This document shows, piece after piece, positions 11,697 to 23,384 of a stretch of DNA of 64,000 nucleotides. Within the stretch, counting starts at the first letter, position 1. Each line of letters opens with the position of its first letter. A model generated the notes under the pieces. The model did no database searches. It was not told the origin of the DNA and saw nothing but the letters and a program-made list of their open reading frames with translations. This stretch comes from Apodemus sylvaticus (taxonomy: Eukaryota; Chordata; Mammalia; Rodentia; Muridae). The stretch spans positions 72,418,646 to 72,482,645 of the forward strand of contig NC_067485.1 in assembly GCF_947179515.1 (NCBI RefSeq). The letters run 5' to 3'. The position numbers and the translations under genes were made by a program.

Positions 11697-12855
11697 TCAA
11701 TTCAGGAACTTTTCCCCTGTGCCCATGTCCTCAAGAGTGTTCCACAGTTTCTTTTCTATTAGTTTCAGTGTGTCAGGTTTTATGTGGAGGTCCTTGATCC
11801 ATTTGGAGTTGAGCTTAGTACAAGGAGATAGGAATGGATCAATTCGCATTCTGCATGCTGACCTCCAATTGAACCAGCACCATTTGTTGAAGAGGCTATC
11901 TTTTTTTTTCTGGATGCTTTCAGCACCTTTGTCGAAGATCAAGTGACCATAAGTGTGTGGATTCATTTCTGGGTCTTCAATCTTCTTCCATTGATCTGCT
12001 TGCCTGACATTGTACCAGTACCATGCAGTTTTTATCACTATTGCTCTGTAGTAAAGTTTGAGGTCTGGGATACTGAAACCCCCTGAAGTTCTTTTACTGT
12101 TGAGAATAGTTTTAGCTATCCTGGGTTTTTTGTTATTCCAGATGAATTTGAGAATTGCTCTTTCTAGCTCTATGAAGAACTGAGTTGGGATTTTAATGGG
12201 GATTGCATTGAATCTGTAGATTGCCATTGGCAAGATGGTCATTTTAACTATATTAATCCTGCCAATCCACAAGCATGGAAGAGTTTTCCATTTTCTGAGA
12301 TCTTCTTCAATTTCCTTCTTCCGAGATCTGAAGTTCTTGTCATATAGGTCTTTCACTTGTTTGGTTAGAGTCACCCCAAGATACTTTATGCTGTTTGTGG
12401 CTATTGTGAAAGGTGTCATTTCCCTAATTTCTTTCTGAGTCTGCTTCTGCTTATCCTTTGAGTATATAAAGGCTACTGATTTGCTTGAGTTGATTTTGTA
12501 GCCAGCCACTTTGCTGAAGTTGTTTATCAGCTGTAGGAGTTCTCTAGTAGTGTTTTTTTGGGTCACGTAAGTATACTATCATATCGTCTGCAAATAGTGA
12601 TAGTTTGACTTCTTCCTTTCCAATTTGTATCTCTTTGATCTCCTTATGTTGTCTAATTGCTCTAGCTAGGACTTCAAGAATTATATTGAAAAGATATGGA
12701 GAGAGGGGGCAGCCTTGTCTAGTCCCTGATTTTAATGGGATTGCTTCAAGTTTCTCTCCATTTAATTTTATGTTGGCTACCGGTTTTCTGTATATTGCAT
12801 TTACTATGTTTAGATATAGGCCTTGAATTCCTGTCCTTTTCAATACGTTTAGCAT
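11697..12855 (-). pseudogene. L1 ORF2 remnant: reverse transcriptase and C-terminal region of L1 B
   Basis: Two overlapping open stretches cover this part of ORF2, at 12544-12855 (103 codons) and 11697-12566 (289 codons), in different frames because of a frameshift near 12555. The upstream piece contains the RT motif 'SGTRQGCPLSPYLFN' and then LFADD-M, the metal-binding aspartate pair of LINE reverse transcriptases. The downstream piece carries the thumb region (YLGVTLTKQVKDLY) and the start of the C-terminal region. L1 ORF2 normally encodes about 1,280 residues with endonuclease, RT and a Cys-rich C-terminus, so this is a fragment. It is not an expressed gene. Confidence 0.88.
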
Positions 12856-13469
12856 TCAAGGATGCTGAATTTTGTCAAATGTTTTTTCAGCATCTAATGA
12901 AATGATCATGTGGTTTTTTTCTTTGAGTTTGTTCATGTAGTGGATTGCATTGATGGATTTCCTTATATTGAACCATCCCTGCATCTATGGGATGAAGCCT
13001 ACTTGATCATGGTGGAAGATCGTTTTGATGTGTTCTTGGATTTGGTGGGCAAGAATTTTATTGAGTATTTTTGCATCGATATTCATAAGGGAAATTGGCT
13101 TGAAATTCTCTTTCTTTGTTGGATCTTTGTTTAGTTTTGGTATCAGCATAATTGTGGCTTCATGGAAGGAGTTGGGTAGTGTTCCTTCTGTTTCTATTTT
13201 GTGGAATTGTTTGAAGAGTATTGGTGTTAGCTCTTCTTTGAAGGTCTGATAGAATTCTGCACTGAAACCATCTGTTCCTGTGCTTTTTTTGGTCGGAAGG
13301 CTATCTATGACCCCTTCTATTTCTTTAGGGGTTATGGGTCTGTTTAGATGATCTATTTGATCCTGATTTAATTTTGATATTTTTTATCTGTCTAAGAAAT
13401 TGTCTATTTTCTCCAGATTCTCCAGTTGTGTTGAGTTCAGGCTTTTGTAGTAGGATCTGATGATTTTTT

Positions 13470-14142
13470 TTAAATTTCCTCAGTTTCTGTTGTAATATCT
13501 CCCTTTTCATTTCTAATTTTGTTAAAGTGGATACTGTTTCTGTGCCCTTTGGTTAGTATGGCTAAGGGTTTATCTATCTTGTTGATTTTTTCAAAGAACC
13601 AGCTCCTGGTTTTCTTGATTTCTTGTATGGTTCTCTTAGTTTCTACTTGATTGATTTCAACCCTGAGTTTGATGATTTCCTGTCTTCTTCTCCTCCTCAG
13701 TGAATTAGCTTCTTTTTGTTCCGGGGCTTTCAGTTGTTCTGTTAATCTTCTAGTGTATGCTCTCTCCAATTTTTTTGAGGCACTCAAAACTGTGAGTTTT
13801 CCTCTTAGCACTGCTTTCATTGTGTCCCATAGATTTGGGTATGTTGTGCCTTCATTTTTGTTAAATTCTAAAAAATCTTTGATTTCTTTCTTTATTTCTT
13901 CCTTGACCAAGTTATCATTGAATAGAGTATTGCTCAGTTTCCATGTGTATGTGGGCTTTCTGTTGTTTTTATTGTTATTAAAGACCACTTTTTCTCCATA
14001 GTGATCTGATAGGAGGCATGGGATTATTTCAATCTTCTTATATTTGTTGAGGTCTGTCTTGTGACCAACTTTATGACTGATTTTGGAGACCGTTCCATGA
14101 GGTGCTGAGAAAAAGGTATATTCTTTTGCTTTGGGATAAAAA

Positions 14143-14215
<73 letters not shown>

Positions 14216-14249
14216 AATCCAATTGGTCCAAAGCTTCAATTAGTTTCAC
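13470..14249 (-). pseudogene. L1 ORF2 remnant: endonuclease end to pre-RT region of L1 B
   Basis: An open frame of 259 codons reads as ORF2 endonuclease C-terminal and linker sequence ('DLNKYKKIEIIPCLLSDHYG', 'RKPTYTWKLSNTLFND'). Its first residues are an artefact, a Tyr-Ile/Glu-Arg run translated from the (CT)n(TA)n microsatellite at 14145-14213. The frame is therefore not functional. Confidence 0.85.
14145..14213. repeat. (TC)n-(TA)n microsatellite inside L1 B
   Basis: About 15 TC units followed by about 19 TA units replace the ORF2 sequence expected here. The equivalent L1 at 30640-30690 has no such array, so the microsatellite arose after this insertion. Confidence 0.95.
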
Positions 14250-14332
14250 TGTCTCCCTGTTTAGTTTCTGTTTTCCTGATCAGTCCATTGATGAGAGTGG
14301 AGTGTTGAAGTCACCCACAATTATTGTGTTAA

Positions 14333-15058
14333 GATGACTTGTTTTCTGGGGCTATTTGCTTGGAAGATGTTTTTCTATCCTTTTACTCTGAAATAGTGTT
14401 TGTCTTTGTTATTGAGCTATGTTTCTTATATGCAGAAAAATGCTGGATCTTGTTTGTGCATCTGTTAGCTTATGTGGGTGAGTTGAGTCCATTAATAATG
14501 AGAGATATTAAAGACAGATGACTGTTGTTTCCTGATATGTTTGTTTTCATAGGTGGCTTTATGTGCTTGTGGTTCTTTCCTTTTGGCTTTGCTCTAAGAT
14601 GCTTAATATCTTATCTTTTCTTTTCTTTGGTGTAGGTGCTTTCCTTGTGTTGGAGTTTTCCTTTTAGGATCCTTTGTAGGCCTGGATTGGTAGATAGGTA
14701 CTGTCTGAATTTGATTTTGTCCTAGAATATTTTGTTTTCTCAATCTGTGTTGATTCAGAGTTTGGCTGGGTATAGTAGCATGGGCTAGCATTTGTGTTCT
14801 ACATGACCTCTGACCAGGTTCTTCTGGCTTTTGTAGTGTAATGTTTTGATTATTATGTGATGAGAGGATTTTCTTTTCTGGTCTCATTTATTTGGTGTTC
14901 TATAGGCTTCTTGTACCTTTCTGGCTTCAACAAAATGATGTTGTTGAAGATATTTTCAGGTTCTTTGAGCTGGGAATCATCGTTCTTCTCTATTCTAATT
15001 ATTCTTAGACATGGTCTTTTCATTGTGTCCTGAATTTCCTGGATGCTTTGGCTTAGAG
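14333..15058. repeat. Long direct repeat, right copy
   Basis: Partner of 9886-10620. After 'ggcttagag' at about 15058 the copy runs straight into downstream ORF1 sequence ('gttttttatgttttgaat'). This shows that the right copy is the one continuous with the rest of L1 A. Confidence 0.9.
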
Positions 15059-16352
15059 GTTTTTTATGTTTTGAATTTTCTTTGACAGTTGTGACAATCT
15101 CTTCTATGGTATCATCTACACCTGAGATTCTCTCTTCTGTCCCTTATATTCTGTTGTTGATACTTGCATCTGTAATTCCTGACCTCTTTCCTAGGTTTTA
15201 CATTTCCATGTTTGCCTCCATTTGTGTGTTCTTTATTGTTTCTATTTCCACATTTAGGTCTTGGACTACTTTGTTCAACTCCTTCACCTCTATGATTGTA
15301 TTATCCTGTATTTCTTTTAGTGAGTTATTTGTATCATCCTTAAAGGATTATTATCTTTAAGGGATAGGATTTTTTGTCAGCTTCCTGATTTTCAGATGTG
15401 TTGTATATTCTGGACTTGCTGTAGTGGGAGAACTGGGTTCTAATGATGCCTACATATACGGCCTTCTGTTGCTTACAGTATTGCACTTGCCTCTCATCAT
15501 CTGGTTGTCCCTGGTCTTTGCTAGTTTGGTCAACTGTGTCTGGAGTCTGCCTCTTTCGTCCCTGGGTTCCTTCAGGTCTTCTGGTAGGTCTGTGACCCTG
15601 GTTGCAGCAGACCACCTATGGGGCCTTCCAACTGGAGGTTCTTCAGAGGGGCAAAGAAGCTGCTAATCTGTTGCCCTGGCTGCAGTAGATCTCCTGGAAG
15701 GCCTTCAGACTTTTGGGTCTTCAGAGGAGCAGTCACACTGTTGTATTGTGTGAAGATACTCCCTAAGGGTCTCTTCTGACTGTGGTTTCTGTCTCCCTGT
15801 GTTTAGCAGAATTCCAGGGAGGCTTTCAGTCTGTTTGGTCAGTTTCCCTGCATGCCACAGAGCCTCCAGGAGGTCTTCAGACTCTGATGTCTTTTGCCCA
15901 TTTCCCCAGTGTACAGAAGAGCTCCTGAGCTGCCTTCAAATTGTGGTATCTTCAGGGGAGCAGACATGCATGATCAGTTTCTTGGTTGCATTGTGTGTAG
16001 CAGATCTCCTGGGATGCCAGTTGCTCTGTGTGCAGCAGTTCTCCTTGGATGTCTCAGTCTGGAGTGTCAGTTGCCCAAATGCTCTGAGTGAAGTACATCT
16101 TTTTAGGCTGGTTCAGGGTATGGTGTCTCAAGGAGAGCAGACTAGCTAGCAGACTTCCCCAGCAGATAGAACTGTACAGAAGAGGAGGGGGATTTGGCAG
16201 GGGCAGGGGCTTGGTATTAATGGGTTCAGAGTCTACTGGGCTTCCAGCAGCAGTTGTGGGACTTCTGGAGGGTTTTTACAAACTGCCTTGAATACAGAGG
16301 ATCTTCTGGGCTAGTACAGGATATAGTGACTCCAAGAGAGCAGACCAGCTAG
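14333..16352 (-). mobile_element. L1 element A, second segment: ORF1 and 5' UTR, antisense
   Basis: It starts with the right copy of the long direct repeat (14333-15058) and then continues ORF1 antisense, including the Leu/Glu-rich coiled-coil coding part (about 15060-15340). From about 15350 the sequence becomes 5' UTR-like, with recurring blocks such as 'cagcagttctcc', 'cagatctcctggg', 'gtcttcagaggagcag' and 'ggagagcagac'. L1 E interrupts it at 16353. ORF1 is not open. Confidence 0.8.
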
Positions 16353-17406
16353 CAGTAACAAAGTTCTTTTTTTTTCTTTTTTTTATTTTTATTCGATATA
16401 ATTTTTTATTTACATTTCAAATGATTTCCCCTTTTCTAGTCCCCCTCTCCCCAAAAGTCCCATAAGCCCCTTTCTCTTCCCCTGTCCTCCCACCCACCCC
16501 TTCCCACATCCCTGTTCTGGTTTTGCCGAATACTGCTTCACTGAGTCTTTCCAGAACAAGGGGCCACTCCTCCTTTCTTCTTGTACCTCATTCTCATTTG
16601 ATGTGTGGATTATGTTTTGGGTATTCCAGTTTTCTAGGTTAATATCCACTTATTAGTGAGTGCATACCATGATCCACCTTTTGAGCCTGGGTTACCTCAC
16701 TTAGTATGATGTTCTCTAGCTCCATCCATTTGCCTAAGAATTTCATGAATTCATTGTTTCTAATGGCTGAATAGTACTCCATTGTGTAGATATACCACAT
16801 TTTTTGCATCCACTCTTCTGTTGAGGGATACCTGGGTTCTTTCCAGCATCTGGCAATTATAAATAGGGCTGCTATGAACATAGTAGAGCATGTATCCTTA
16901 TTACATGGTGGCACAGAGAAAGTATCCAAATTAACAAACTTAGAAATGAAAAGGGAGATATAACAATGGAAACTGAGGAAATCCAAAAAATCATCAGATC
17001 CTACTACAAGAGCCTGTACTCAACACAAATGGAGAATCTGGAGGAAATGGACAATTTCCTTGACAGATACCAAATACCAAAATTAAATCAGGACCAACTA
17101 GACCATCTAAACAGTCCCATAATGCCTAAAGAAATAGAAGGAGTCATAGAAAGTCTTCCAACCAAAAAAAGCACAGGACCAGATGGTTTCAGTGCAGAAT
17201 TCTATCAGACCTTCAAAGAAGAGTTAACACCAATACTCTTTAAACTATTCCACAAGATAGAAACAGAAGGAACACTACCCAATTCCTTCTACGAAGCCAC
17301 AATTACGCTGATACCAAAACCACACAAAGATCCAACAAAGAAAGAGAACTTCAGGCCAATTTCCCTTATGAACATTGATGCAAAAATACTCAGTAACAAA
17401 GTTCTT
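16353..17406 (-). mobile_element. L1 element E: young, 5'-inverted (twin-primed), 16-bp target duplication
   Basis: Direct repeats 'cagtaacaaagttctt' occur at 16353-16368 and 17391-17406. Between them, 16369 to about 16905 is an antisense L1 3' end: poly-T, 'tattcgatataatttt', 3' UTR and the end of ORF2. At about 16906 the strand switches, and 16910-17390 is ORF2 in sense orientation from a more upstream part. A 3' part in one direction joined to an upstream part inverted, within one target duplication, is the signature of twin priming. Its 3' UTR type matches the L1 at 59.1 kb. Confidence 0.93.
16966..17390 (+). pseudogene. L1 ORF2 fragment, linker and RT start, in the inverted part of L1 E
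   Basis: About 141 codons are open through ORF2 sequence preceding and entering the RT domain, including 'GPDGFSAEFYQTFKEELTP' and 'ENFRPISLMNIDAKIL'. The frame ends soon after it leaves the element at 17406. It was created by inversion during insertion and has no start context of its own, so it is a dead fragment. Confidence 0.9.
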
Positions 17407-18620
17407 ATTAGTTTTATTTTTTAAAAAATTAGAATATATGATAATGAACACATAGGTCACCAGTACATTTATATGTATATATTTCATTCTGCTAACTGGC
17501 ATTTAACATTTTTCCCTATGTGTTGGAATCAAATTCATGGAAAGCTACATGCAACATAAAAAAAATTTGTTCTTCCTGCCTGGCTAATGAGAGTCTTGAA
17601 AATGTACTACAGTTCTATACAAGGTAAAACTCTCACTTGAAATTTTTATGGTCAAAGTTGTCTAACATTATACTGGGTGAGGTCACCCAGACCCAGAGGG
17701 AAAAAGCTATATTTTTCCCTTATTTGTGTGTCTCAACACCGCTTCTAGAGATGTGATCCTATAACTTGAAGCAAAGGCAGAAGCCAGGGAATTAAAGAGA
17801 AACATAGGGAAAGAGGAGCACTAGAGGGAAATAGTAGAACACAGGTGCTATGAAGAGAGATGTGGAAAAAAAGGAAGAGGCTCTAATTGGGGAGGACAGA
17901 GGAAGAGTAATGCAAAAGGAGAGGCTGGAAGGACAGATGAACAAAATTAAGGATGGTTGAAACAGCCATAAGGAAATATTGTTTTATATTATTACTGACA
18001 AATAGATCTACTATGTATGTTTGTATATGGAGTTTATATTGAGTTATGCTACATGTGGTGATAATGATTCCACTAATAGTCACAGACTAATAAAAATCAT
18101 GGTGCCATGGTAAACCCAATTTGTGCTGCTGGTCAGAGGAAGGAGCTGAGAGACTCCTGGAACAATTTATCCAATCAACATTGAATACCAGAACATGAAG
18201 GAACGATCCAGTTGCTAAAAGGACCACACACTTTAGTCACAGGAATTTGAGGACTCAAATTAGAATTGATGTATAAACCTTCTCCTTGTAGACAAGCTCT
18301 CACAGTATTGGAAGGAGCTAATAAATAAGCTGCCAAATGGGAAAAGTAATCAAAGATCCACCCCAGCTGTAAATTCTATGAACCTCAACAATGATTAGCC
18401 TGGCCAGACAACACAGAGGTACAATGCTGTTATTTTTATCTTGAGGGTGACCAATAGTTGTTGAATTGTATTTCAGACCAACTAATAGAAGGAAGTTGAT
18501 ATAGAGCACTGCAAACCTAGCCCAATTATGACTGCTTGGAGAGTCATAGACGGGAAAATAAAGCCTGTTATTGCCCTTTTCTTTTTTTCAATGCATTTAT
18601 TTTGATTGTAACTGTTAACC
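17407..18620. other. Unassigned sequence
   Basis: Moderately AT-rich DNA with no coding frame I can name. The part at 18300-18560 ('cctcaacaatgattagcctg', 'gagggtgaccaatagttg') feels repeat-like, but I cannot assign a family. Confidence 0.35.
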
Positions 18621-18624
18621 TGTT

Positions 18625-19078
18625 TTTTTAAAGTTAGATATATTCTTTATTTACATTTCAAATGTCCTCTTTCCTGGTCCCCCCTCCTCCAAATATCCCA
18701 TAAGCGATCACCCCTTCCACAATCAAGCAACCTCTGCTTCCCTGTCCTGGTATTCCTCTATACTACAGCATCAAGTCTTTCCAGGACCAAGGCCTCTCCT
18801 TACTTTTGTGCCTAACAAGACCATCCTATTCTGCCAATGTGTCTGCGACCATGGGAAACTCCATGTTCACTCTTTGGTTGATGGTTTTGTCCCTGGGAGC
18901 TCTGGGAGTACTGGGTGCCTCATGTTGTTGTTCCTCTGGTGCAAACCCCTTCAGCTCCTTCGGTCCTTTCTCTACCTCCATCATTGGGGACCCTGTGCTC
19001 AATTCAATGGCTGGGTGAGAGTACTTCCCTTCGTATTTGTCATGCTCTACTTGTCCTTTAATACACAGGTGAGCATAG
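18625..19078 (-). mobile_element. L1 3' UTR fragment, antisense
   Basis: It begins with a T-rich tail and 'tttacatttcaaatg', then 3' UTR features in antisense order: 'cccataagcgatcacccctt', 'tggtattcctctatactac', 'ttccaggaccaagg', 'ctttggttgatggttttgtc', 'aaaccccttcagctccttcgg' and 'ggggaccctgtgctcaattc'. It is 5'-truncated before ORF2. Confidence 0.85.
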
Positions 19079-19079
19079 C

Positions 19080-20115
19080 CCTCAGCTCTCATCAAAGAAG
19101 CTTCTTTTTGTAGCAGATGGAGACTATAATTGAAGTTTACAATTTTCCAAACTGGAGAGAATAAGTGACTGGGGTATGTAATCCCAAACTGTACATCTCT
19201 AACACAACTCCTATACCTAAGTCTCAGGGAATACCACAAAAGAGGGAAAAAATCACTGTAAGAGTCAGATGACCAGGAAGTCTGCTGTAAGACAGTGTCT
19301 TCTAGTCATGGAACAGAAGCTGCATTTATGAAATGTCAACACTGGTTTGAGTTTTCTGAGCCTTCAAATATATGCAGTAGTGTGTGTTTTCAGTAAAACT
19401 ATTGTAGATAGGTGTGCTAGTTATTTTGTGTTTCTGTGACGTATCATCATGATTAAAATAACTTGTGCTTTATGTTTCCAGAGTGAGAGTCCATAATGTT
19501 GAAGGAGGCAAGACAGCATCACGAAGCTAACAGAGCAAAACTTTAACTCTTTGTGGAAAGAATTGAAAGAAATCTGGAAATGAGACAAAGCTATAAACTA
19601 TTAAAGATTACCCTTACTGATGTCCTCCAGCAAGGCTCCATATGCCAAAGTTTCCAAACCTCCCAAACAGCACCTTTACCTGGCACTATGTGTTCAAATG
19701 CCTGAGCCTCTCAGGACATTTCTCTCTCAAGGCACCATTGTAGGAGATAAATGCAGGAACTAAAGAAACACCTGTCACTAGACATGTCACATGACCCTAC
19801 ATATTATCTACTCTTGTTCTGTATCTCAAACAAAGATTCTGCAGTTCTTGATGAGTCACATGGCAATCTCTGATTTCATGGTTACTGAGTCTCTCTATGT
19901 GCTTAGAACTCAAGATTCCAGTGGAAGCAAGCAGAGAACACTGATTCCATGTAATTTTATGTCCACCAGTGACAGAGTGCATCTTCTACAAACACTTCTA
20001 TAGAAGTTCCAAGCTGTTACCTAGGCTCTTACCTTTGTTGTCAGATAATAAAGCAACACAAAACAAGTCAAGCACAAAAGAAAATGCTGTAAAGTGTTTC
20101 TATGTAATTTAAACC
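19080..20115. other. Unassigned sequence
   Basis: No gene or clear repeat family. 19400-19800 contains scattered phrases that recall old rodent repeats, but nothing firm. Confidence 0.35.
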
Positions 20116-20117
20116 TA

Positions 20118-20200
20118 GTTCACTGACAGCATGCTTGCTAGGCATACGTATGACTCCATGTTTAATCTCCAGCACACACACACACACACACACACACAAT
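20118..20200 (+). mobile_element. ID-like SINE remnant with (CA)n tail
   Basis: 'tgcttgctaggcatacg' and 'ccatgtttaatctccagcac' fit the right part of a tRNA-derived ID element. A pure (CA)n array (20173-20199) follows. The 5' part is not recognisable. Confidence 0.55.
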
Positions 20201-22940
20201 TTAAACAGTTTGGAGTTTAGACTCTGATGGTGTTTCTCCAAGTATCTCCATGGAGTTATAATTTAAAAACACTCCTAAAAATCATGCTTTCTGAGCAAAG
20301 CAAAGGTACCAGTTGTCCATTTGATGAGCACAGGGATGCAATTTCCCTCTGGTTCTAGAATGAACATCTTATCATTTGTACTTCTGGAAACAACCAATAA
20401 CAAAGGAGAATGCCTACAATAAAGAGTTGGGGAACGTTGGAGGGGTTAGAGAAATGCAACATGAAGGGGCTGGAGGGACAAAAGAGGGCAAAGTAATGTA
20501 GTTCTATTTCGATGAAAACTCTAGATCAAAATTGTTGAGGGTGTGTCCTTTCTTCCCAGCTGAGAAGTCACAGGTAAGTTTCTCAGCATTCAGTAAATAA
20601 CCTGTGGGTCACACCGAATATAATGGTAAGAATATGGAGGATCTGATAGGATGAGAGAGTTGGTAGGGAAAAGGCATAAAATGACTACAATATATTATAC
20701 ATATATTATGAAATTATATAACAAAATACTTAAAAAAATATAAGAATATACCCAATATATAGGATAAAAAGAAAACAGTAGAATATTAGGTAGCATTACC
20801 TTTGAAAAAAAGACTCGGGATATATAAGCACTGGATGACCTAAAACTCAGCATAGAGCATGTGGACCTAGGACGTGATATGAATTACCTGCTTATATCCC
20901 TCATTCCCCTGGACTACAGGGGATACAGCCATGCCTGGCCCAGTAATTCAAATTATCTGTGAAGTTGCATTTATCAGTAGGTCTGATTAGATTGTGGCCC
21001 GCCATTCGATCTGTGGAGGCAGGAAGAAGAGTTCCATGGCATTCTCACTGGTATAGGGACTTCAAGGACAGCTTGGATTCTGTGAGATCAATCCTAGGAG
21101 GAAAGTAGAGCAGAGCCAGCTGTAGTTTCCAGTGCAACCCAGTGAAAGGTGAAAATTCCAAGGCCAGGATAAGGATGCTGGGAGACATTCTGGAATATGT
21201 TTTTTACCAAGTAATATAAAAACCAGGCTTTGCCTTAATGTAGTGCTACTTTCTTGAGCCTCAGTGGAGACAAGATGGAGCTGCACAAGAATGGGTCAGC
21301 ACCATGCAGGCTTGGTGACACTCACTTGGCAGCCTCCATCCAGCAAGGGGGATAGAATTACATCACAGAAAGTACACATTTTATTGACTGCAAGTGAACC
21401 AAGGGGGTGACCATGGTGCCTGCCACACCTCAGATAATTGAGGAAGAAGGCTGCCTGGCACTGCAAAAGAACAGCTGGCAACGAGAAGTGAGGCTCTGCT
21501 ATCTATATTCATTGTCCCTAGGGACAACTGTGCCTGCTCCACAAGGACAGAGAGTTGGTTAGCTCATTTTTGTAGACAACTGAGCTCTATACCTGTCATT
21601 TAGACTCTGGATGCTGGAGTTACACTAGATCTCCAGATACAAAAGGCACTGCCATAATTTTATCTTGGCTGCAAGGTGAAGAGCACACAGGGTGGTTTCA
21701 AGACATCAGCTAAGTCAGCATGAAGACATACTTAGTGTGTTTCCAGAATGGTATGAATATTGAGGACATCTTGTCCTGACTCTATTGCATCTGTGACATA
21801 CTGGCACTGTCTCTGAAAGGGACAGGCTGGGGGACCACCTAGAGTGGAGAACAAGATTTCAAGATCCAGCTGTGAGAGTGTAGTGAGGCCAGTTTCAGCT
21901 ACTATCCTCACTTTAGTGGAGATTCAAAGGGGTGACAGCAGGTATAAAAAGCCATCAAAATGTGCAGTGAGGTGGTTTCAGGATTGAGTAGTACAGGTGT
22001 TTGAAATTACATGTAAGGACACCTGTGGCCCTCCTATGAGTAAGTATCTAGTGTGAACTTGGTATTCACTCATGATACCCTTTTGAGAGTGTCCCAGAGC
22101 ATCACCCTGTCTGTGAAGCCCAGCTACATGCTTGGTGGCTCACTGAACACTTGGAAGTCTGTCTTTCTAGGCCTAGAACACTGCAGAGAACATTTTGAAA
22201 GATCTCCTCAATAATCTATGGTTTGAAAGCCAAGAAAACTGGCTCTACCCCAGAAATATCAGGGAGCTGTAGAGTGTTAAAGAGCCTGGGGAAAAGGCCA
22301 AGGCAGAGGGCCTTCTTCAGTTGGGCTCACCACATGAAGTGTAGAGAGTCACAGGACAGTGCTTATGTTTCCCTCACCTCATGCTTCTTACTGTGTGTGT
22401 ATTTTGCTAGTTTCTTGTGACCAAGAGCACAGAAGGAATGTCAGATATTGTCCCATATACATACCTTCTACATTGCTTAAAATCTGAAGACATGGCTATA
22501 AACTACTATAGATACCTAAAGAAGTAGATCGTGATGAAAATGCACACTTAGCATGTGCGAGATGTATTCAGAGCATCCTTGTCAGCATGATGGGTGATTA
22601 TTCACATTAATTCTGTTGAAGCATTTGTAGCTGCATCCACTTAACAATGGAGGAAAACTTACTTAAAAGTCTCCATTAGTCACCAAGTGAAGTCACAATG
22701 AAATGTGAAATACCTTCCCAACATCATCCCTAATGCTTATAAAACATCAGTTAGGAACTCCATGGATTTGCTCTCTTTAAGATCTATCTTCATTTTTTGT
22801 AAGATTAATACAAAATACCAAAAAATGTAAAATCAATTATCAAATAATTTCAATAGTGTTTTCAGTACAAATATTGAGTTTAAAATTCTATCTACATTGT
22901 ATAAAATTATTAACAAGCACATATGTATAAAAAGATATCA
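20201..22940. other. 2.7 kb with no recognised gene or repeat
   Basis: This is the longest stretch with little recognisable repeat content. Open frames are at most about 75 codons, with no start context or domain. An AT-rich patch lies at 20660-20790. The 20900-22440 part has higher GC content and could in principle contain a non-coding exon or an old repeat. I see no splice or promoter evidence strong enough to call either. Confidence 0.4.
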
Positions 22941-22944
22941 ATTC

Positions 22945-23042
22945 TTATTTTTTTATTTTTTATTTATTTGGGTTTTTCAAGACCAAGTTTCTCTGTGTAG
23001 CCCTGGCTGTCCTAGAACTCACTCTGTAGACTAGGCTGATAT
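22945..23042 (-). mobile_element. B1 SINE, antisense, truncated
   Basis: T-rich start, then 'gtttctctgtgtagccctgg', 'ctgtcctagaactcactctg' and 'tagactaggctg', which are B1 landmarks in antisense order. The sequence departs from B1 after about 23040, so the B1 5' half is missing. Confidence 0.9.
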
Positions 23043-23384
23043 AAACCTAACTGCTTTGATTTCCAAACACTGCCTTGGGGAAGAAATGCAATGTTTACAG
23101 ATAAAAATTACAAAATGTCTAGATAGCTCTAAGCAGAGCTTAATCAGCAATCCTAGAAAACTGCAGAAAGCCAAGCTTTTAACACACAAAGATGGTAATA
23201 GGCTATATCAGCAAATTTTCTATGGGCGGGGGGGAAGGAATGCATTGGAGTTAGGTTTAAAAGGTTTCCTTGACATTATGTCATGGCAGCTGACTGTGTT
23301 GTTTCCAGGCCCCAAAATTTAAGTAGCATCAAATACAATTTACTTTATTTTGGGAGGGCAATTCAACGAGCAAATAGAAACTAA

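Larger units (their letters stand above)
10621..14332 (-). mobile_element. L1 element B, antisense, 5'-truncated, inserted in L1 A
   Basis: It begins on the plus strand with the antisense tail 'gttatttttattcaatac' and 3' UTR ('catttcaaatgatttcccc', 10650 on). It runs through the ORF2 C-terminus (from about 10915), RT with an FADD-box (12583-12594) and the endonuclease region, and stops near 14330 after 'cacaattattgtgtta'. Relative to A it is 5'-truncated within the ORF2 endonuclease part. ORF2 is broken into open pieces by frameshifts, and a microsatellite has grown in it at 14145-14213. It is flanked by roughly 730-bp direct repeats of A sequence instead of a normal 7-20-bp target duplication. 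Confidence 0.9.

Noticed and set aside
11697..12566. 289-codon open frame as a possible gene
   Set aside because: It is the L1 ORF2 RT/C-terminal region within a 5'-truncated, frameshifted insertion; annotated as a pseudogene instead.
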